A DNA stretch of 64,000 nucleotides from Sutterella sp. AM11-39. GTDB lineage: Bacteria; Pseudomonadota; Gammaproteobacteria; Burkholderiales; Burkholderiaceae_F. Every line of letters begins with the position of its first letter. The stretch's first letter is position 1. Under the pieces are notes generated by a model that was given only the letters and a program-made list of their open reading frames with translations, did not search any database and was not told where the DNA came from. The stretch is from contig NZ_QRLV01000007.1 of assembly GCF_003472385.1 (NCBI RefSeq), forward strand, positions 1 to 64,000, in the 5' to 3' direction. The translations under genes were made by a program, and so were the position numbers. This document shows, in pieces, positions 43,748 to 52,013 of the stretch.

Positions 43748-45559
43748 TCAGAATTTTTCAAAAATGACAGTAAACTTCACGCCGCATGGGATGAGCCGGT
43801 CGATCTGGATATGCGCCGAGTGGGCATCGGCAATACTGCGTACGATGGCCAACCCCAAACCCAGACCTTCGGCTGTTGTGGAATCACAAACGTCCGACAA
43901 CTGCTTGAACTGCTCGTCCGTCAACGCGGGTCCGGAGTCTGCTACCGAAACATACACGCATTTGTCGTCGGTATGCGTGCGTACCTCGATATTTCCGTTG
44001 TTTTTGCGAACTGCTCGACCGGCGTTTTTCAGCAGGTTCAAAAAGAGAATCTCTATTTCAAGTGCTTCAGCATTGATCCTCGCGTCCGGATCAGAGAGCA
44101 TCACCGAAATTTTGGGCGTACTGTCGGCGTAGTGTGCAAAACTATCGACAGCGCGTTTGACAAGGTCGCCGACCTTGCAAAGCTTGTGCTGCGAATTGGG
44201 CCGCTTGACGTAGGATCGAACGCGATCCACGATCTGAGCAATACGGTGGGCCTCACGATTGACGGCATCCGTGACATCGGCAAGCTTGGACTCGTCCTTC
44301 GCTCCCGATTCAATAGCCATCTGCAGCACGGCGCAATAATTGATGATCGCTCCCAATGGCTGCTTCAAATCATGAGCAATGACCGAACTCATTTGCGAAA
44401 CCAGGGCATAACGCTCCATATTGTGCAGTCTGTGATTAAGTCCTCTCACCTCCTCAAGCATTCGTCCCTTTTCTTCAACGAGGTCATTGAGTTTGGCCGT
44501 GCGAATCTTGACCAATCGATAAAGACGAAGTTCGCTGAGAGTTAGAAATGCCAGCAAGCACAAGACGATGGTGATTTCGCTCGAAAACCGCTTCAAAATC
44601 CCTTCAAAAGACCAATCCTTCAGATAAGCGTAGGGACCGATTTTCAGCGCCTTAAACAATCGGTTGATACTATCGAAGCGACCGACAACCTGCCAGGAAA
44701 AAGAAGTATTGTCTTTTTCTGTAATGCCACTGCCGTTAATCTTTTCCCGCATTTGCAACAGAGCAATGCTGATTTGCTTGAGCGTTTCAGGATCGAGATT
44801 TTCATTGACTGAACCGAAAATCTGGTCCGGATATAAGTGGGTCGAATGCGAGCAGGAAAAGCCCGGCGTACGGCGGGCGTTCAGAACTTTTAGTTTACCC
44901 GCCTCAATCAGGCCTCGTTGCTCGGCCACCTCCAGTTGGCAGGTACTCAGGACACCGGCATCGCTACGGCCGGACAACACGGAGCCGACAACTTCCGGAA
45001 TCTGATAAGTCTCAAAATCAATGCGAGAAAAGAAAGAGTCCGCCTCATGCCCTTGGGCGGCAAGTTCCCCGGCAAAAGCTAACCAGCCCCCTAGAGAGTC
45101 CGGAAGAGAAGCACTGATAGTTTTGCCTTTCAAATCTGCAATGTGATTGATGTCAGCTCTCGTTTTGAGCGCAATGACAGCCGAACCCAGAGATCGATTG
45201 GCGTCTTTGGCAAAACTGCTTTTGCGTACAGCCAGAGGATGCGCACTGATTGATGAACTCAGCGTAACAAACACATCGCTCGGAGCAATCACGAAGTCCG
45301 GTCTCGTGCGAAACAGATCGTCAACAGCTTTATATGCAGCGATATCAACCGTCCGAAATGAAATGTTCGGCAATGTCTTTTTTAGATAATCCAATGTTGG
45401 CGTAAGAACCTCTGCCCTGAACCCCGGCTCATTGTTATTGACCAGGCCGATGAGCACGCTTCGTTCGACTGCGTCTTGGCTTGAAACCGGCGAAGCGACA
45501 AGCAATGCCGCCAACGCTGCCGCCGCACAAAAGGACTTGACCGTATGCATATTGGTCAT
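43748..45559 (-). CDS. Sensor histidine kinase with PhnD-like periplasmic domain (TtrS-like)
   Basis: A 603-aa sensor. It has a signal peptide (about 1-28), then a periplasmic PhnD/phosphonate-binding-protein-like domain (about 30-290; DLFRTRPDFVIAPSDVFVTL, DLKGKTISASLPDSLGGWLA). A membrane helix (ITIVLCLLAFLTLSELRLY) and a coiled-coil linker follow. The dimerisation/phosphoacceptor motif is VIAHDLKQPLGAIINY, the N box is NLLKNAGRAV, and the G box is AEGLGLGLAIV. The layout is that of TtrS, the tetrathionate sensor, so it probably senses a respiratory or catabolic small molecule directly. It heads the operon kinase-regulator-flavoprotein, divergent from the exported dehydratase gene. Confidence 0.93.
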   Translation of the reverse strand: MTNMHTVKSFCAAAALAALLVASPVSSQDAVERSVLIGLVNNNEPGFRAEVLTPTLDYLKKTLPNISFRTVDIAAYKAVDDLFRTRPDFVIAPSDVFVTLSSSISAHPLAVRKSSFAKDANRSLGSAVIALKTRADINHIADLKGKTISASLPDSLGGWLAFAGELAAQGHEADSFFSRIDFETYQIPEVVGSVLSGRSDAGVLSTCQLEVAEQRGLIEAGKLKVLNARRTPGFSCSHSTHLYPDQIFGSVNENLDPETLKQISIALLQMREKINGSGITEKDNTSFSWQVVGRFDSINRLFKALKIGPYAYLKDWSFEGILKRFSSEITIVLCLLAFLTLSELRLYRLVKIRTAKLNDLVEEKGRMLEEVRGLNHRLHNMERYALVSQMSSVIAHDLKQPLGAIINYCAVLQMAIESGAKDESKLADVTDAVNREAHRIAQIVDRVRSYVKRPNSQHKLCKVGDLVKRAVDSFAHYADSTPKISVMLSDPDARINAEALEIEILFLNLLKNAGRAVRKNNGNIEVRTHTDDKCVYVSVADSGPALTDEQFKQLSDVCDSTTAEGLGLGLAIVRSIADAHSAHIQIDRLIPCGVKFTVIFEKF

Positions 45560-45583
45560 TCTAAGGGAGACAGATGTCTTTTC

Positions 45584-45605
45584 ACTACCTCCTTTTTGAG
45601 GTAGT
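45584..45605. promoter_or_regulatory. Palindromic operator, copy 2 (kinase / dehydratase intergenic region)
   Basis: Arms ACTACCTC (45584-45591) and GAGGTAGT (45598-45605) surround CTTTTT. The core ACCTC-CTTT-two nt-GAGGT matches copy 1 at 40464 with identical arm spacing. It sits in the 146-bp divergent region, 25 bp from the kinase start and 100 bp from the dehydratase start, so it could control both directions, including autoregulation. Confidence 0.65.
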
Positions 45606-45705
45606 TCGAAACTGACAAGGCGCCTACCATAAGAGCTGTGAAAAAGAAGTTGGAAGCCTAATTGGTTCAGCTTCCAATTGCCTCCATTAAAAAAGGAGAA
45701 ACAAA

Positions 45706-46638
45706 ATGATGGATCGCCGCGATTTGATCAAGACCGGTTTAACCGGCATGATGGCCGGCCTAGTGGCTCCGACGATGGCCTCGACCGTCCTTGCACCTGA
45801 TGCCAAGATGATGCCGGTCGACACTCGCAATGGCCGCAACGGCTGGAAGACGCCCGCTCGCCGTGTCGTGCAGATTAAGAAATGCCGCATCGGTGAAGGT
45901 TCTCCGAAGATCATTGCTTCCACCACAGCCAAAACACCGGAGTCCTTCCTTAAGATCATGAAGGACTATGCAGCTATGCCCGAACTGGATGCCATCGAAA
46001 TGCGTCCCGACTACATCGGTGAAATTTCCGGAAAGGAATTTGCCGATCTTTCGCGTGAAGCATACAAATTGGCCGGCGACAAACCCGTTCTGATGACCTT
46101 CCGCGACAAAACCGAAGGAGGTGGTCGTCACGTCAGCGATGACTGGTACGGCCAGTTCTATGATGCCGTACTCGACAACGGCTCCGTCGACTGGTTTGAT
46201 ATTGAACAGTTCCGCGATATCGAAGTTTGCCGTCACATCATGAAGAAAGGCAAAGCCAAGGGCAAGGTCATGATGTTCTCGGACCACGAATTCGGTTGGA
46301 CCCCCTCCGAAGATGAAATCATACGTCGTCTGCTGTTTCAGGAAAAGGAAGGCAGTGACATCCTGAAGCTGGCCGTAATGGCTCATAACACCGGTGATGC
46401 TCTGCGTCTGATGAGCGCCACTTGGAAAGTGCGCAATTACTACAGCGATCGTCCGATGCTCACGATGGCCATGGGACGCTGGGGCGTGCTGTCCCGTTGT
46501 ACAGGTGAATTCACTGGCTCGGATCTTTCGTTTGCTATGGTGGGCGGCATCCCGTCCGCACCGGGGCAGATTCCATACAAAGATCTGAAAGTTGTACACG
46601 ACGTCTTGCATAATGCCATGTATCCGAAGGGAAAGTAA
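45706..46638 (+). CDS. Tat-exported type I 3-dehydroquinate dehydratase
   Basis: A 310-aa protein: a twin-arginine signal (DRRDLIKTGLTGMMAGLVAP, cleavage near VLA) fused to a complete AroD-type TIM barrel. The active-site pattern is kept: MTFRDKTEGG (TFR-x-EGG), the catalytic His in MFSDHEFGWTPSEDE, the Schiff-base Lys in DILKLAVMAHN, Arg in GVLSRCTGE, and the closing loop IPSAPGQI. It would convert 3-dehydroquinate to 3-dehydroshikimate in the periplasm, which makes a biosynthetic role unlikely and points to catabolism or respiration of quinate-type compounds. Two Met codons at 45706 and 45709 follow an AAGGAG site. A reductase gene follows. Confidence 0.9.
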   Translation: MMDRRDLIKTGLTGMMAGLVAPTMASTVLAPDAKMMPVDTRNGRNGWKTPARRVVQIKKCRIGEGSPKIIASTTAKTPESFLKIMKDYAAMPELDAIEMRPDYIGEISGKEFADLSREAYKLAGDKPVLMTFRDKTEGGGRHVSDDWYGQFYDAVLDNGSVDWFDIEQFRDIEVCRHIMKKGKAKGKVMMFSDHEFGWTPSEDEIIRRLLFQEKEGSDILKLAVMAHNTGDALRLMSATWKVRNYYSDRPMLTMAMGRWGVLSRCTGEFTGSDLSFAMVGGIPSAPGQIPYKDLKVVHDVLHNAMYPKGK

Positions 46639-46661
46639 CTCCTCTTCTCTAGGGACTTAAT

Positions 46662-46694
46662 GTTGTCGCTTTCGGTTTAACCGAAAGCGGCAAC
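46662..46694 (+). promoter_or_regulatory. Long intercistronic hairpin between dehydratase and reductase genes
   Basis: Sixteen bases (46662-46677) pair with 46679-46694, with one G-T pair and a minimal loop. No T run follows, so it is more likely an mRNA-stabilising or processing element than a terminator. It ends 20 bp before the reductase start codon. Confidence 0.6.
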
Positions 46695-46714
46695 GAGCCT
46701 GAAAAAGGAACAAT

Positions 46715-48523
46715 ATGATTCGCACAACTTTAATCACAGCCGCTGTGGCCATGGCGTTAGGCGCCACTGGTTCGGCATGGGCTGCCGGATACAAAGCCGG
46801 CACCTATCAGGCCTCGGCTCAGGGCATGGGTGGTCCGGTGAAAGTCGAAGTCGAGTTCACGAGTTCGGCGATTAAAGCCGTCCGCATTGTCGGAACCACA
46901 AAGGAAACTCCGGGCATCGGTACGACTGCTCTTGAAAAATTACCACCTTTGATCGTTGAAAACCAAAGCCTTGGCATTGACGCCATCACGGGCGCCAGCA
47001 AATCTTCTTCGGCAGTTCTCACGGCTGTGGCTGACTGTGTCCGTCAAGCCGGCGGAGATCCCAAGGCACTGATGGCTGTTCCGGTCAAGAAGTCCGGTAA
47101 AGCCGCTTCCAAGACCATTGAAACCGATCTGGCCATTGTCGGTGCCGGCGGTGCTGGTCAAGTGGCTACCTTGAGAGCATCAAGTCTCGGCAAGAAAGTC
47201 GTTTTGATTGAAAAGATGCCCTTTGTGGGCGGCGCAGCAGCCATCAACGGTGGCACGGTCGTCATTCAGGGTTCCAAGATTCAAAAAGAACTTGGCGTGA
47301 AAGACGACACTCCTGAGATCATGCGTCAGGACCTTTTGAAGAACGGTCACAATCTCAACGACCGCTCCAAGCTTGACCTCTATGTCAACCATGTCGGTCC
47401 GACGATCGACTGGCTGTTGGATCAAGGGTTGGTTCTCGATACTAAAGCCGGTTTTACAAACGAAGCAGAATATTCCAAGCCTCGTTGCATTCGCTGGCTG
47501 GGCGGCGCTCCCGCCAACATGAAACGCATGCACGAACTAGTGCAGAAAACCAACGCTCAGGTCTTTACCGGCACGAGAGCCGAAGAGCTGATTGTTGAAA
47601 ACGGCGCCGTGGTGGGCGTAAAAGCTGTCAGCAACGACGGAACGACCTACACGATCAAGTCCAAGGCCGTGTTGTTGTCAACGGGCGGCTTCGGTTACGC
47701 CAAGGATATGCTGACTGGCGCCTTGAAACAGTCTTTGTACTACGGGCCTGTTTCCTCCACGGGCGACGGCCACAAAATGGCCAAAGCCGTCGGCGCAAAA
47801 CTTCAGCTGATGGAATACGGCAAGATCTATCCCAATGGCGTGGAAGTGGCCCCCGGCATCGCCAAGTCGACAATTTGGGCCAACAAAAACGCCTTTGAAA
47901 AAGGATCCGGCATTCTGGTTGCCAAAAACGGCAAGCGCGTCATAAGTGAAACCGCATCAAACAATGCCATCAAACAGGTTGAGCTCAAGCAGCCCGATTC
48001 GACGCTCTACATTCTGATGGATAAGCCTACATACGATGGCTTCGTCCAGGGGTTGTACATCGGCGGCATTACCGGTGGTGAAGTCGATTCCTGGATTGCC
48101 AAAGACGGCAAGGGAACTCCTAAGTTTGTGAAGGCCGATACCATTGAAGCGGCCGCCGCTAAAATCGGCATCGACGGCAAGGCTCTCAAGCAAGAAGTGG
48201 TTCGCTATAACAGCTTTGTCAAGGCGGGCAAAGATGCTGACTTTGATCGTCCGGCTAAGTTCATGACCAGAGCAGTAGTCGAACAGGGCCCCTACTTCAT
48301 CATCGAGCAACAGCCTCGCTTTGCGACCACGATGGGCGGTGTTGTGACCAACGACTCGTTCAACGTACTCGATACGAATGGCAAACCTATCAAGGGGTTG
48401 TTCGCAGCAGGTGAAATTGTTGGCGGCGCCATGGGCGACGACTCGCCTCCCGGCGGCAATATGGGCTGGGCAGTTACTTCCGGCAAGCTTGCTGCCGAAG
48501 GTGCTGTGAACTCTATGAAGTAA
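46715..48523 (+). CDS. Exported FMN/FAD flavoprotein reductase (urocanate-reductase-like architecture)
   Basis: A 602-aa Sec-exported protein (signal about 1-23, ending SAWA). An FMN-binding domain (about 25-105) holds the flavinylation motif in GIDAITGASKSSSA, expected to carry covalent FMN added by an ApbE-type transferase. The FAD domain begins TDLAIVGAGGAGQVATLRAS. Fcc3 active-site equivalents differ: the His365 region is IYPNG, Arg402 is Asn (ISETASNNA), the HHTMGG pair is ATTMGG, and the Arg544 region is DDSPPGGN. The substrate is therefore not fumarate. Genetic linkage to a periplasmic dehydroquinate dehydratase suggests a hydroaromatic alkene-carboxylate such as a shikimate derivative. 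A terminator follows. Confidence 0.88.
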   Translation: MIRTTLITAAVAMALGATGSAWAAGYKAGTYQASAQGMGGPVKVEVEFTSSAIKAVRIVGTTKETPGIGTTALEKLPPLIVENQSLGIDAITGASKSSSAVLTAVADCVRQAGGDPKALMAVPVKKSGKAASKTIETDLAIVGAGGAGQVATLRASSLGKKVVLIEKMPFVGGAAAINGGTVVIQGSKIQKELGVKDDTPEIMRQDLLKNGHNLNDRSKLDLYVNHVGPTIDWLLDQGLVLDTKAGFTNEAEYSKPRCIRWLGGAPANMKRMHELVQKTNAQVFTGTRAEELIVENGAVVGVKAVSNDGTTYTIKSKAVLLSTGGFGYAKDMLTGALKQSLYYGPVSSTGDGHKMAKAVGAKLQLMEYGKIYPNGVEVAPGIAKSTIWANKNAFEKGSGILVAKNGKRVISETASNNAIKQVELKQPDSTLYILMDKPTYDGFVQGLYIGGITGGEVDSWIAKDGKGTPKFVKADTIEAAAAKIGIDGKALKQEVVRYNSFVKAGKDADFDRPAKFMTRAVVEQGPYFIIEQQPRFATTMGGVVTNDSFNVLDTNGKPIKGLFAAGEIVGGAMGDDSPPGGNMGWAVTSGKLAAEGAVNSMK

Positions 48524-48548
48524 GTTTTCTCTTCTCTCTAGACGATTG

Positions 48549-48591
48549 CTTGCGCCTTTCTGCCTTCGGGCAGCTGGGCGCAAGTTGTTTT
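48549..48591 (+). terminator. Terminator after the FMN/FAD reductase gene
   Basis: CTTGCGCC (48549-48556) pairs with GGCGCAAG (48577-48584), with an inner CTGCC/GGCAG stem and UUCG-type loop, followed by TTGTTTT. Confidence 0.85.
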
Positions 48592-48652
48592 CTGAATCGA
48601 ACGAGCGTTCGGAGCTGACACCGACATCAGACAAAGGGACTCGGAAATGGCA

Positions 48653-48694
48653 ATAAAAAACCGCGAACCCTTAATCCTTCCAGGCTTTCGCGGT
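48653..48694 (-). terminator. Terminator of tRNA-Glu
   Basis: On the minus strand ACCGCGAA (48694-48687) pairs with TTCGCGGT (48667-48660), followed by TTTTTATTG. Confidence 0.85.
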
Positions 48695-48730
48695 GACCTT
48701 CGACATTCAACGGTGTCGTCCGTGTTGTTT

Positions 48731-48806
48731 TGGCGTCCCCATGGGGATTCGAACCCCAGTTCTAACCGTGAGAGGGTCATGTCCTAGGCCTCTAGACGAT
48801 GGGGAC
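48731..48806 (-). tRNA. tRNA-Glu (anticodon CTC)
   Basis: On the minus strand the acceptor stem GTCCCCA pairs with TGGGGAC and is followed by G and an encoded CCA. The anticodon loop CTCTCAC sits between TGACC and GGTTA, giving CTC. The T arm is CTGGGGTTCGAATCCC-like. 76 nt including CCA. Confidence 0.95.
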
Positions 48807-48831
48807 GAGAGGCTTTCACTTGAGAGGCTCC

Positions 48832-48859
48832 ATTGTACGACCTGACAAGAAAATTTCAA
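48832..48859 (-). promoter_or_regulatory. Sigma-70 promoter of tRNA-Glu
   Basis: On the minus strand TTGAAA (48859-48854), a 16-bp spacer, then TACAAT (48837-48832), 26 bp before the tRNA. Confidence 0.65.
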
Positions 48860-48928
48860 GTCGTTTTGCAATCAAAAGCCGACCAAACATCCTGTGCTTG
48901 ATCGGCCTGATTGTTTCGGAAAACTTCG

Positions 48929-50101
48929 TCAGTGCTTGTCTCGGAAGCTACCAGACACCAAATTGAATTCAAAGAAACGGCATTCCAACGGACCGTTGAA
49001 TAGCGGCGTCTTCTTGCTTTCCTTCAGACGCATCTGACGCGGCAGATTGCGGTCGCTCGTAAGAAAGCGTGCCGTCCAGCCCGAGAAGTTGTGCTTCAGG
49101 TTGTCGGCCACATCCTTCATCATGGACGCTACCGTCGCGCTCTTCGGATTGGACTGTTCGCCGTAGGGCGGATTGGCCACAATGAGGCCGGCCGGTGCGG
49201 GCGGCGTTACCTGACGAGCGTCGCACTGGGTAAACGTAAGGCGTCCGTCGTCAATCAATGCGCCAAGTCCTGCGCGGCGGGCATTCTGTTCTGCCTTACC
49301 GACCACAATAGTGCTGATGTCGCTTGCGGCAATTCTCACTTTTGTGTGCATGTTGACTCGGGCTTTGGCTTCTTCAAGTTCTTCCTGCCAAATGTCACGC
49401 TCAAAGCCAGCGAAGTTTTCAAACAGGAACTTGCGCTTAAGACCGGGGGCCACTCCGCAGGCGGCAAGTGCAGCCTCGATGGCAATCGTGCCGGAACCGC
49501 AGAACGGATCCACGAGCGGCGTATCAGCACTCCAGTCTGCAAGCATCAGAAGACCGGAAGCCAAGTTTTCCTTGAGCGGCGCTTCGCCCTTGTCCGTACG
49601 CCAGCCGCGCTTGAAAAGCGCTTCACCGCACAAGTCGAGATAGAACGTGCAGTGCGTGTCATCGGCAAAAGCAAACACGCGGATTTCAGGATGCGCCGTG
49701 TCCACGCTCGGACGTCGGTCCATGAAGTGCATGAAACGATCGCAAATGCCGTCCTTGATGCGCAACAGGGTGAAGTCGAGGCTGCGTAAGGGAGAGCGAC
49801 GGGCATTGATATCCACGCGAATCGTTGCGTCGGGACCAAACCAGTTTTCCCACTTCGTGCGGCAGGCAAAGTTGTAGATGTCTTCTTCGTCTTGATAGTC
49901 CGATACGCCCACGCGCATCAAAATGCGGCTCGCCGTGCGGCAGTAAAGGCAAGCACGCTGTGCCATGAGCATCGAGCAAGTGAACGTGACGGCTCCTCGT
50001 TGAACGCGAAGGCCGGTGATGCCGATGGCTTCGAGTTCCTGAGCGCACAGCTCTTCAAGCCCCAAGGGCACGACAACATAGAAATGAGTGGGATTTTTCA
50101 T
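48929..50101 (-). CDS. rlmL: THUMP-domain 23S rRNA guanine-N2 methyltransferase (RlmL N-terminal type)
   Basis: A 390-aa methyltransferase. The N-terminal ferredoxin-like/THUMP region (about 1-160; HFYVVVPLGLEELCAQELEA) is followed by a Rossmann-like methyltransferase domain with VDPFCGSGTIAIEAALAACG (SAM site) and the catalytic VANPPYGEQSN. It corresponds to the N-terminal half of E. coli RlmL (m2G2445) and lacks the RlmK half, as is usual in betaproteobacteria. The gene is transcribed alone. Confidence 0.9.
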   Translation of the reverse strand: MKNPTHFYVVVPLGLEELCAQELEAIGITGLRVQRGAVTFTCSMLMAQRACLYCRTASRILMRVGVSDYQDEEDIYNFACRTKWENWFGPDATIRVDINARRSPLRSLDFTLLRIKDGICDRFMHFMDRRPSVDTAHPEIRVFAFADDTHCTFYLDLCGEALFKRGWRTDKGEAPLKENLASGLLMLADWSADTPLVDPFCGSGTIAIEAALAACGVAPGLKRKFLFENFAGFERDIWQEELEEAKARVNMHTKVRIAASDISTIVVGKAEQNARRAGLGALIDDGRLTFTQCDARQVTPPAPAGLIVANPPYGEQSNPKSATVASMMKDVADNLKHNFSGWTARFLTSDRNLPRQMRLKESKKTPLFNGPLECRFFEFNLVSGSFRDKH

Positions 50102-50424
50102 TGAATCAGAAGTTCCGCCGCTTTCGCGGAAATTGACCGCTTTCGGTAATTGTCCGCCGACGAATAGAGAATGGAATAGTGTTCGTGCGAATTGTAAGGA
50201 AAAACGGTCTCTTCATGGCAAAAAACGGCTGATTTCCACTCCGAAACAGCGTTGTTCAACAGCATAAAGACCTCTAGGCAAAAGGCTGTAGAGCGCGCCA
50301 AATCTCTTTCCTTGGCACTATCAAATGCGGTAGTATCCGTTGAAACAAATTAAAACAATGAAGCTCTGGCAAGCTTTTCTTCGCCACAGTTCCCCTCTTT
50401 CAAAAATCCAAACGAGGCTCCCTG
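50102..50424. other. Intergenic region between rlmL and the antiporter gene
   Basis: This is a 323-bp divergent region. It contains an inverted repeat near 50116-50131 (CCGCTTTCGCGG) close to the rlmL start. Short open frames on the minus strand have no protein-like features that I can defend. No RNA gene was recognised. Confidence 0.4.
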
Positions 50425-51735
50425 ATGGACTTGCTCTTTAACCCCATCATCTTGTCGGTGTTGGTACTTTGCGTACTCTGCCTGGTCAAAGTCAACGTTC
50501 TTGTCGCGCTTATCCTTGCGGCCATCACCGCCGGCCTGTCGGGCGGCATTGACATCGGTAAAACGATGACGCTTTTGGCCGACGGCTTTTCCGCCAACGC
50601 CACCACCGCGCTTTCCTACATCCTGCTGGGTACCTTTGCCGTTGCCATTGCGCACACAGGCTTAATGCAAGTGCTTGTTTCCTGGATTTCCAAACATCTG
50701 GGGTCTCGTCCGGCGGTTTTCTGTCTCGTTTTGGCCGCCATTGCCTGCTTGTCACAGAACGTGGTGCCGGTGCATATTGCCTTCATTCCGCTGTTGATTC
50801 CGCCGCTGCTCTATCTGATGAACAAGATGCAGCTTGACCGCCGAGCGGTGGCTTGTTCGCTCAGCTTTGGCCTGAAGGCTCCCTACATCACGCTGCCCGT
50901 TGGTTTCGGTCTGATCTTCCAGGGCATCGTCGCTGACAGCATGACTCAAAGCGGCATGAAGACCACGGTGTCGGACGTCGCTTCCGTCAACTGGATTCTC
51001 GGTGCGTCCATGTTGATCGGTCTGCTGATTGCTGTCTTTGTGCTCTATCGTAAACCGCGTCACTACGAAGATCGCCCGGTCATCGGCATGGAAACCAAGG
51101 CCGAGGAAATCAAGAAGTTTGAACTCAAGCACTGGGCGACGCTTCTGGCCATTGTTCTGGCCGTTGTGGTTCAGCTCATTTGGCAGTCTCTGCCGCTAGC
51201 CGCTTTGATCGGTCTTCTGGTCATGATTCTCGGTCGCGCCTTCCTTTTCCGTGAATTGGACGATCACATCGCCGGCGGCATCTCCATGATGGGCTTTATC
51301 GCCTTTGTGATGCTCATCGCGGGTGGTTATGCAGCCATTCTCAAGGAAACAGGCGCTGTTAATGAACTGATTCAGAGCGTAGTTCCCTATCTGCACTCCA
51401 ACAAGATTCTGGCTGCCACCATCATTACCGGAATCGGTCTTATTGTGACGATGGGCATCGGCACATCTTTCGGTACCGTGCCGATCCTGGCTGTGATCTA
51501 CGTGCCGCTGTGCTCCGCTGTGGGTTTCTCGCTTCCTGCCACCATTCTTCTGATGTCAGCTGCCGGTGCTCTGGGCGATGCCGGTTCTCCTGCCTCCGAC
51601 ACCACACTCGGCCCCACGAGCGGTCTGAATGCCGACGGTCAGCATGACCACATTTGGGACACTTGCGTACCGACCTTCATTGCCTACAACATCCCGTTGA
51701 TGATTGCTGGCATTGTCGGGGCTCAGTTTCTGTAA
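50425..51735 (+). CDS. Na+/H+ antiporter-family (NhaC/YuiF-like) membrane transporter
   Basis: A 436-aa inner-membrane protein with about eleven or twelve helices. It starts MDLLFNPIILSVLVLCVLCL and contains LSYILLGTFAVAIAHTGLMQ, SQNVVPVHIAFIPLLIPPLL, ITLPVGFGLIFQGIV and TMGIGTSFGTVPILAVIYVP. The SAAGALGDAGSPASDTTLGP region near residue 385 matches the ion-transporter superfamily loop of COG2056-type antiporter-annotated proteins. Actual substrates may be organic acids or amino acids rather than Na+/H+. A strong terminator follows. Confidence 0.85.
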   Translation: MDLLFNPIILSVLVLCVLCLVKVNVLVALILAAITAGLSGGIDIGKTMTLLADGFSANATTALSYILLGTFAVAIAHTGLMQVLVSWISKHLGSRPAVFCLVLAAIACLSQNVVPVHIAFIPLLIPPLLYLMNKMQLDRRAVACSLSFGLKAPYITLPVGFGLIFQGIVADSMTQSGMKTTVSDVASVNWILGASMLIGLLIAVFVLYRKPRHYEDRPVIGMETKAEEIKKFELKHWATLLAIVLAVVVQLIWQSLPLAALIGLLVMILGRAFLFRELDDHIAGGISMMGFIAFVMLIAGGYAAILKETGAVNELIQSVVPYLHSNKILAATIITGIGLIVTMGIGTSFGTVPILAVIYVPLCSAVGFSLPATILLMSAAGALGDAGSPASDTTLGPTSGLNADGQHDHIWDTCVPTFIAYNIPLMIAGIVGAQFL

Positions 51736-51759
51736 ACAGGAAACCAGCTAATTCTTCCT

Positions 51760-51794
51760 GACGGGCGGTCTTTTCGGATCGCCCGTCTTGTTTT
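51760..51794 (+). terminator. Terminator after the antiporter-family gene
   Basis: GACGGGCG (51760-51767) pairs with CGCCCGTC (51780-51787), followed by TTGTTTT. Confidence 0.85.
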
Positions 51795-51800
51795 CAAGTG

Positions 51801-52013
51801 TTAGGCCTTCTTTTCCGAGCGCAGCTGTTTGACGGTTTTACCGTTGATGCCGTAGTTGGTCATCGGCACCTCATCGATGATGACCACCAGATGCGTCGTG
51901 TCCTTGCCAAGCACATCGGCGATGAGTTTGGTAACCCCCGCGATAAGCTGTTCCTTTTGCTCAGGAGTCGGCGCTTCGCAGTCGCCGGTGAGTTTGATGT
52001 TGATGTAAGGCAT
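51801..52013 (-). CDS. 4-oxalocrotonate tautomerase-family protein
   Basis: A 70-aa protein with the catalytic N-terminal Pro exposed after Met removal (MPYINIKLTGDCEAPTPEQK) and a typical beta-alpha-beta pattern (LIAGVTKLIADVLGKDTTHL, VVIIDEV). Members form hexamers and tautomerise keto/enol acids. Arg39 of classical 4-OT is not evident, so the substrate is unknown. The start follows AAGGAAC. It is convergent with the antiporter-family gene. Confidence 0.88.
   Translation of the reverse strand: MPYINIKLTGDCEAPTPEQKEQLIAGVTKLIADVLGKDTTHLVVIIDEVPMTNYGINGKTVKQLRSEKKA

Noticed and set aside
43553..44545. Plus-strand frame of 330 codons opposite the response regulator/kinase junction
   Set aside because: It spans two real minus-strand genes and has no motifs.
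40464..45605. Reading the two palindromes as terminators
   Set aside because: They lack T tracts, lie upstream of start codons, and share spacer length and sequence, which fits operators better.
50098..50301. Possible 67-codon minus-strand gene upstream of rlmL
   Set aside because: No ribosome-binding site or protein-like composition, and it overlaps the rlmL start region.
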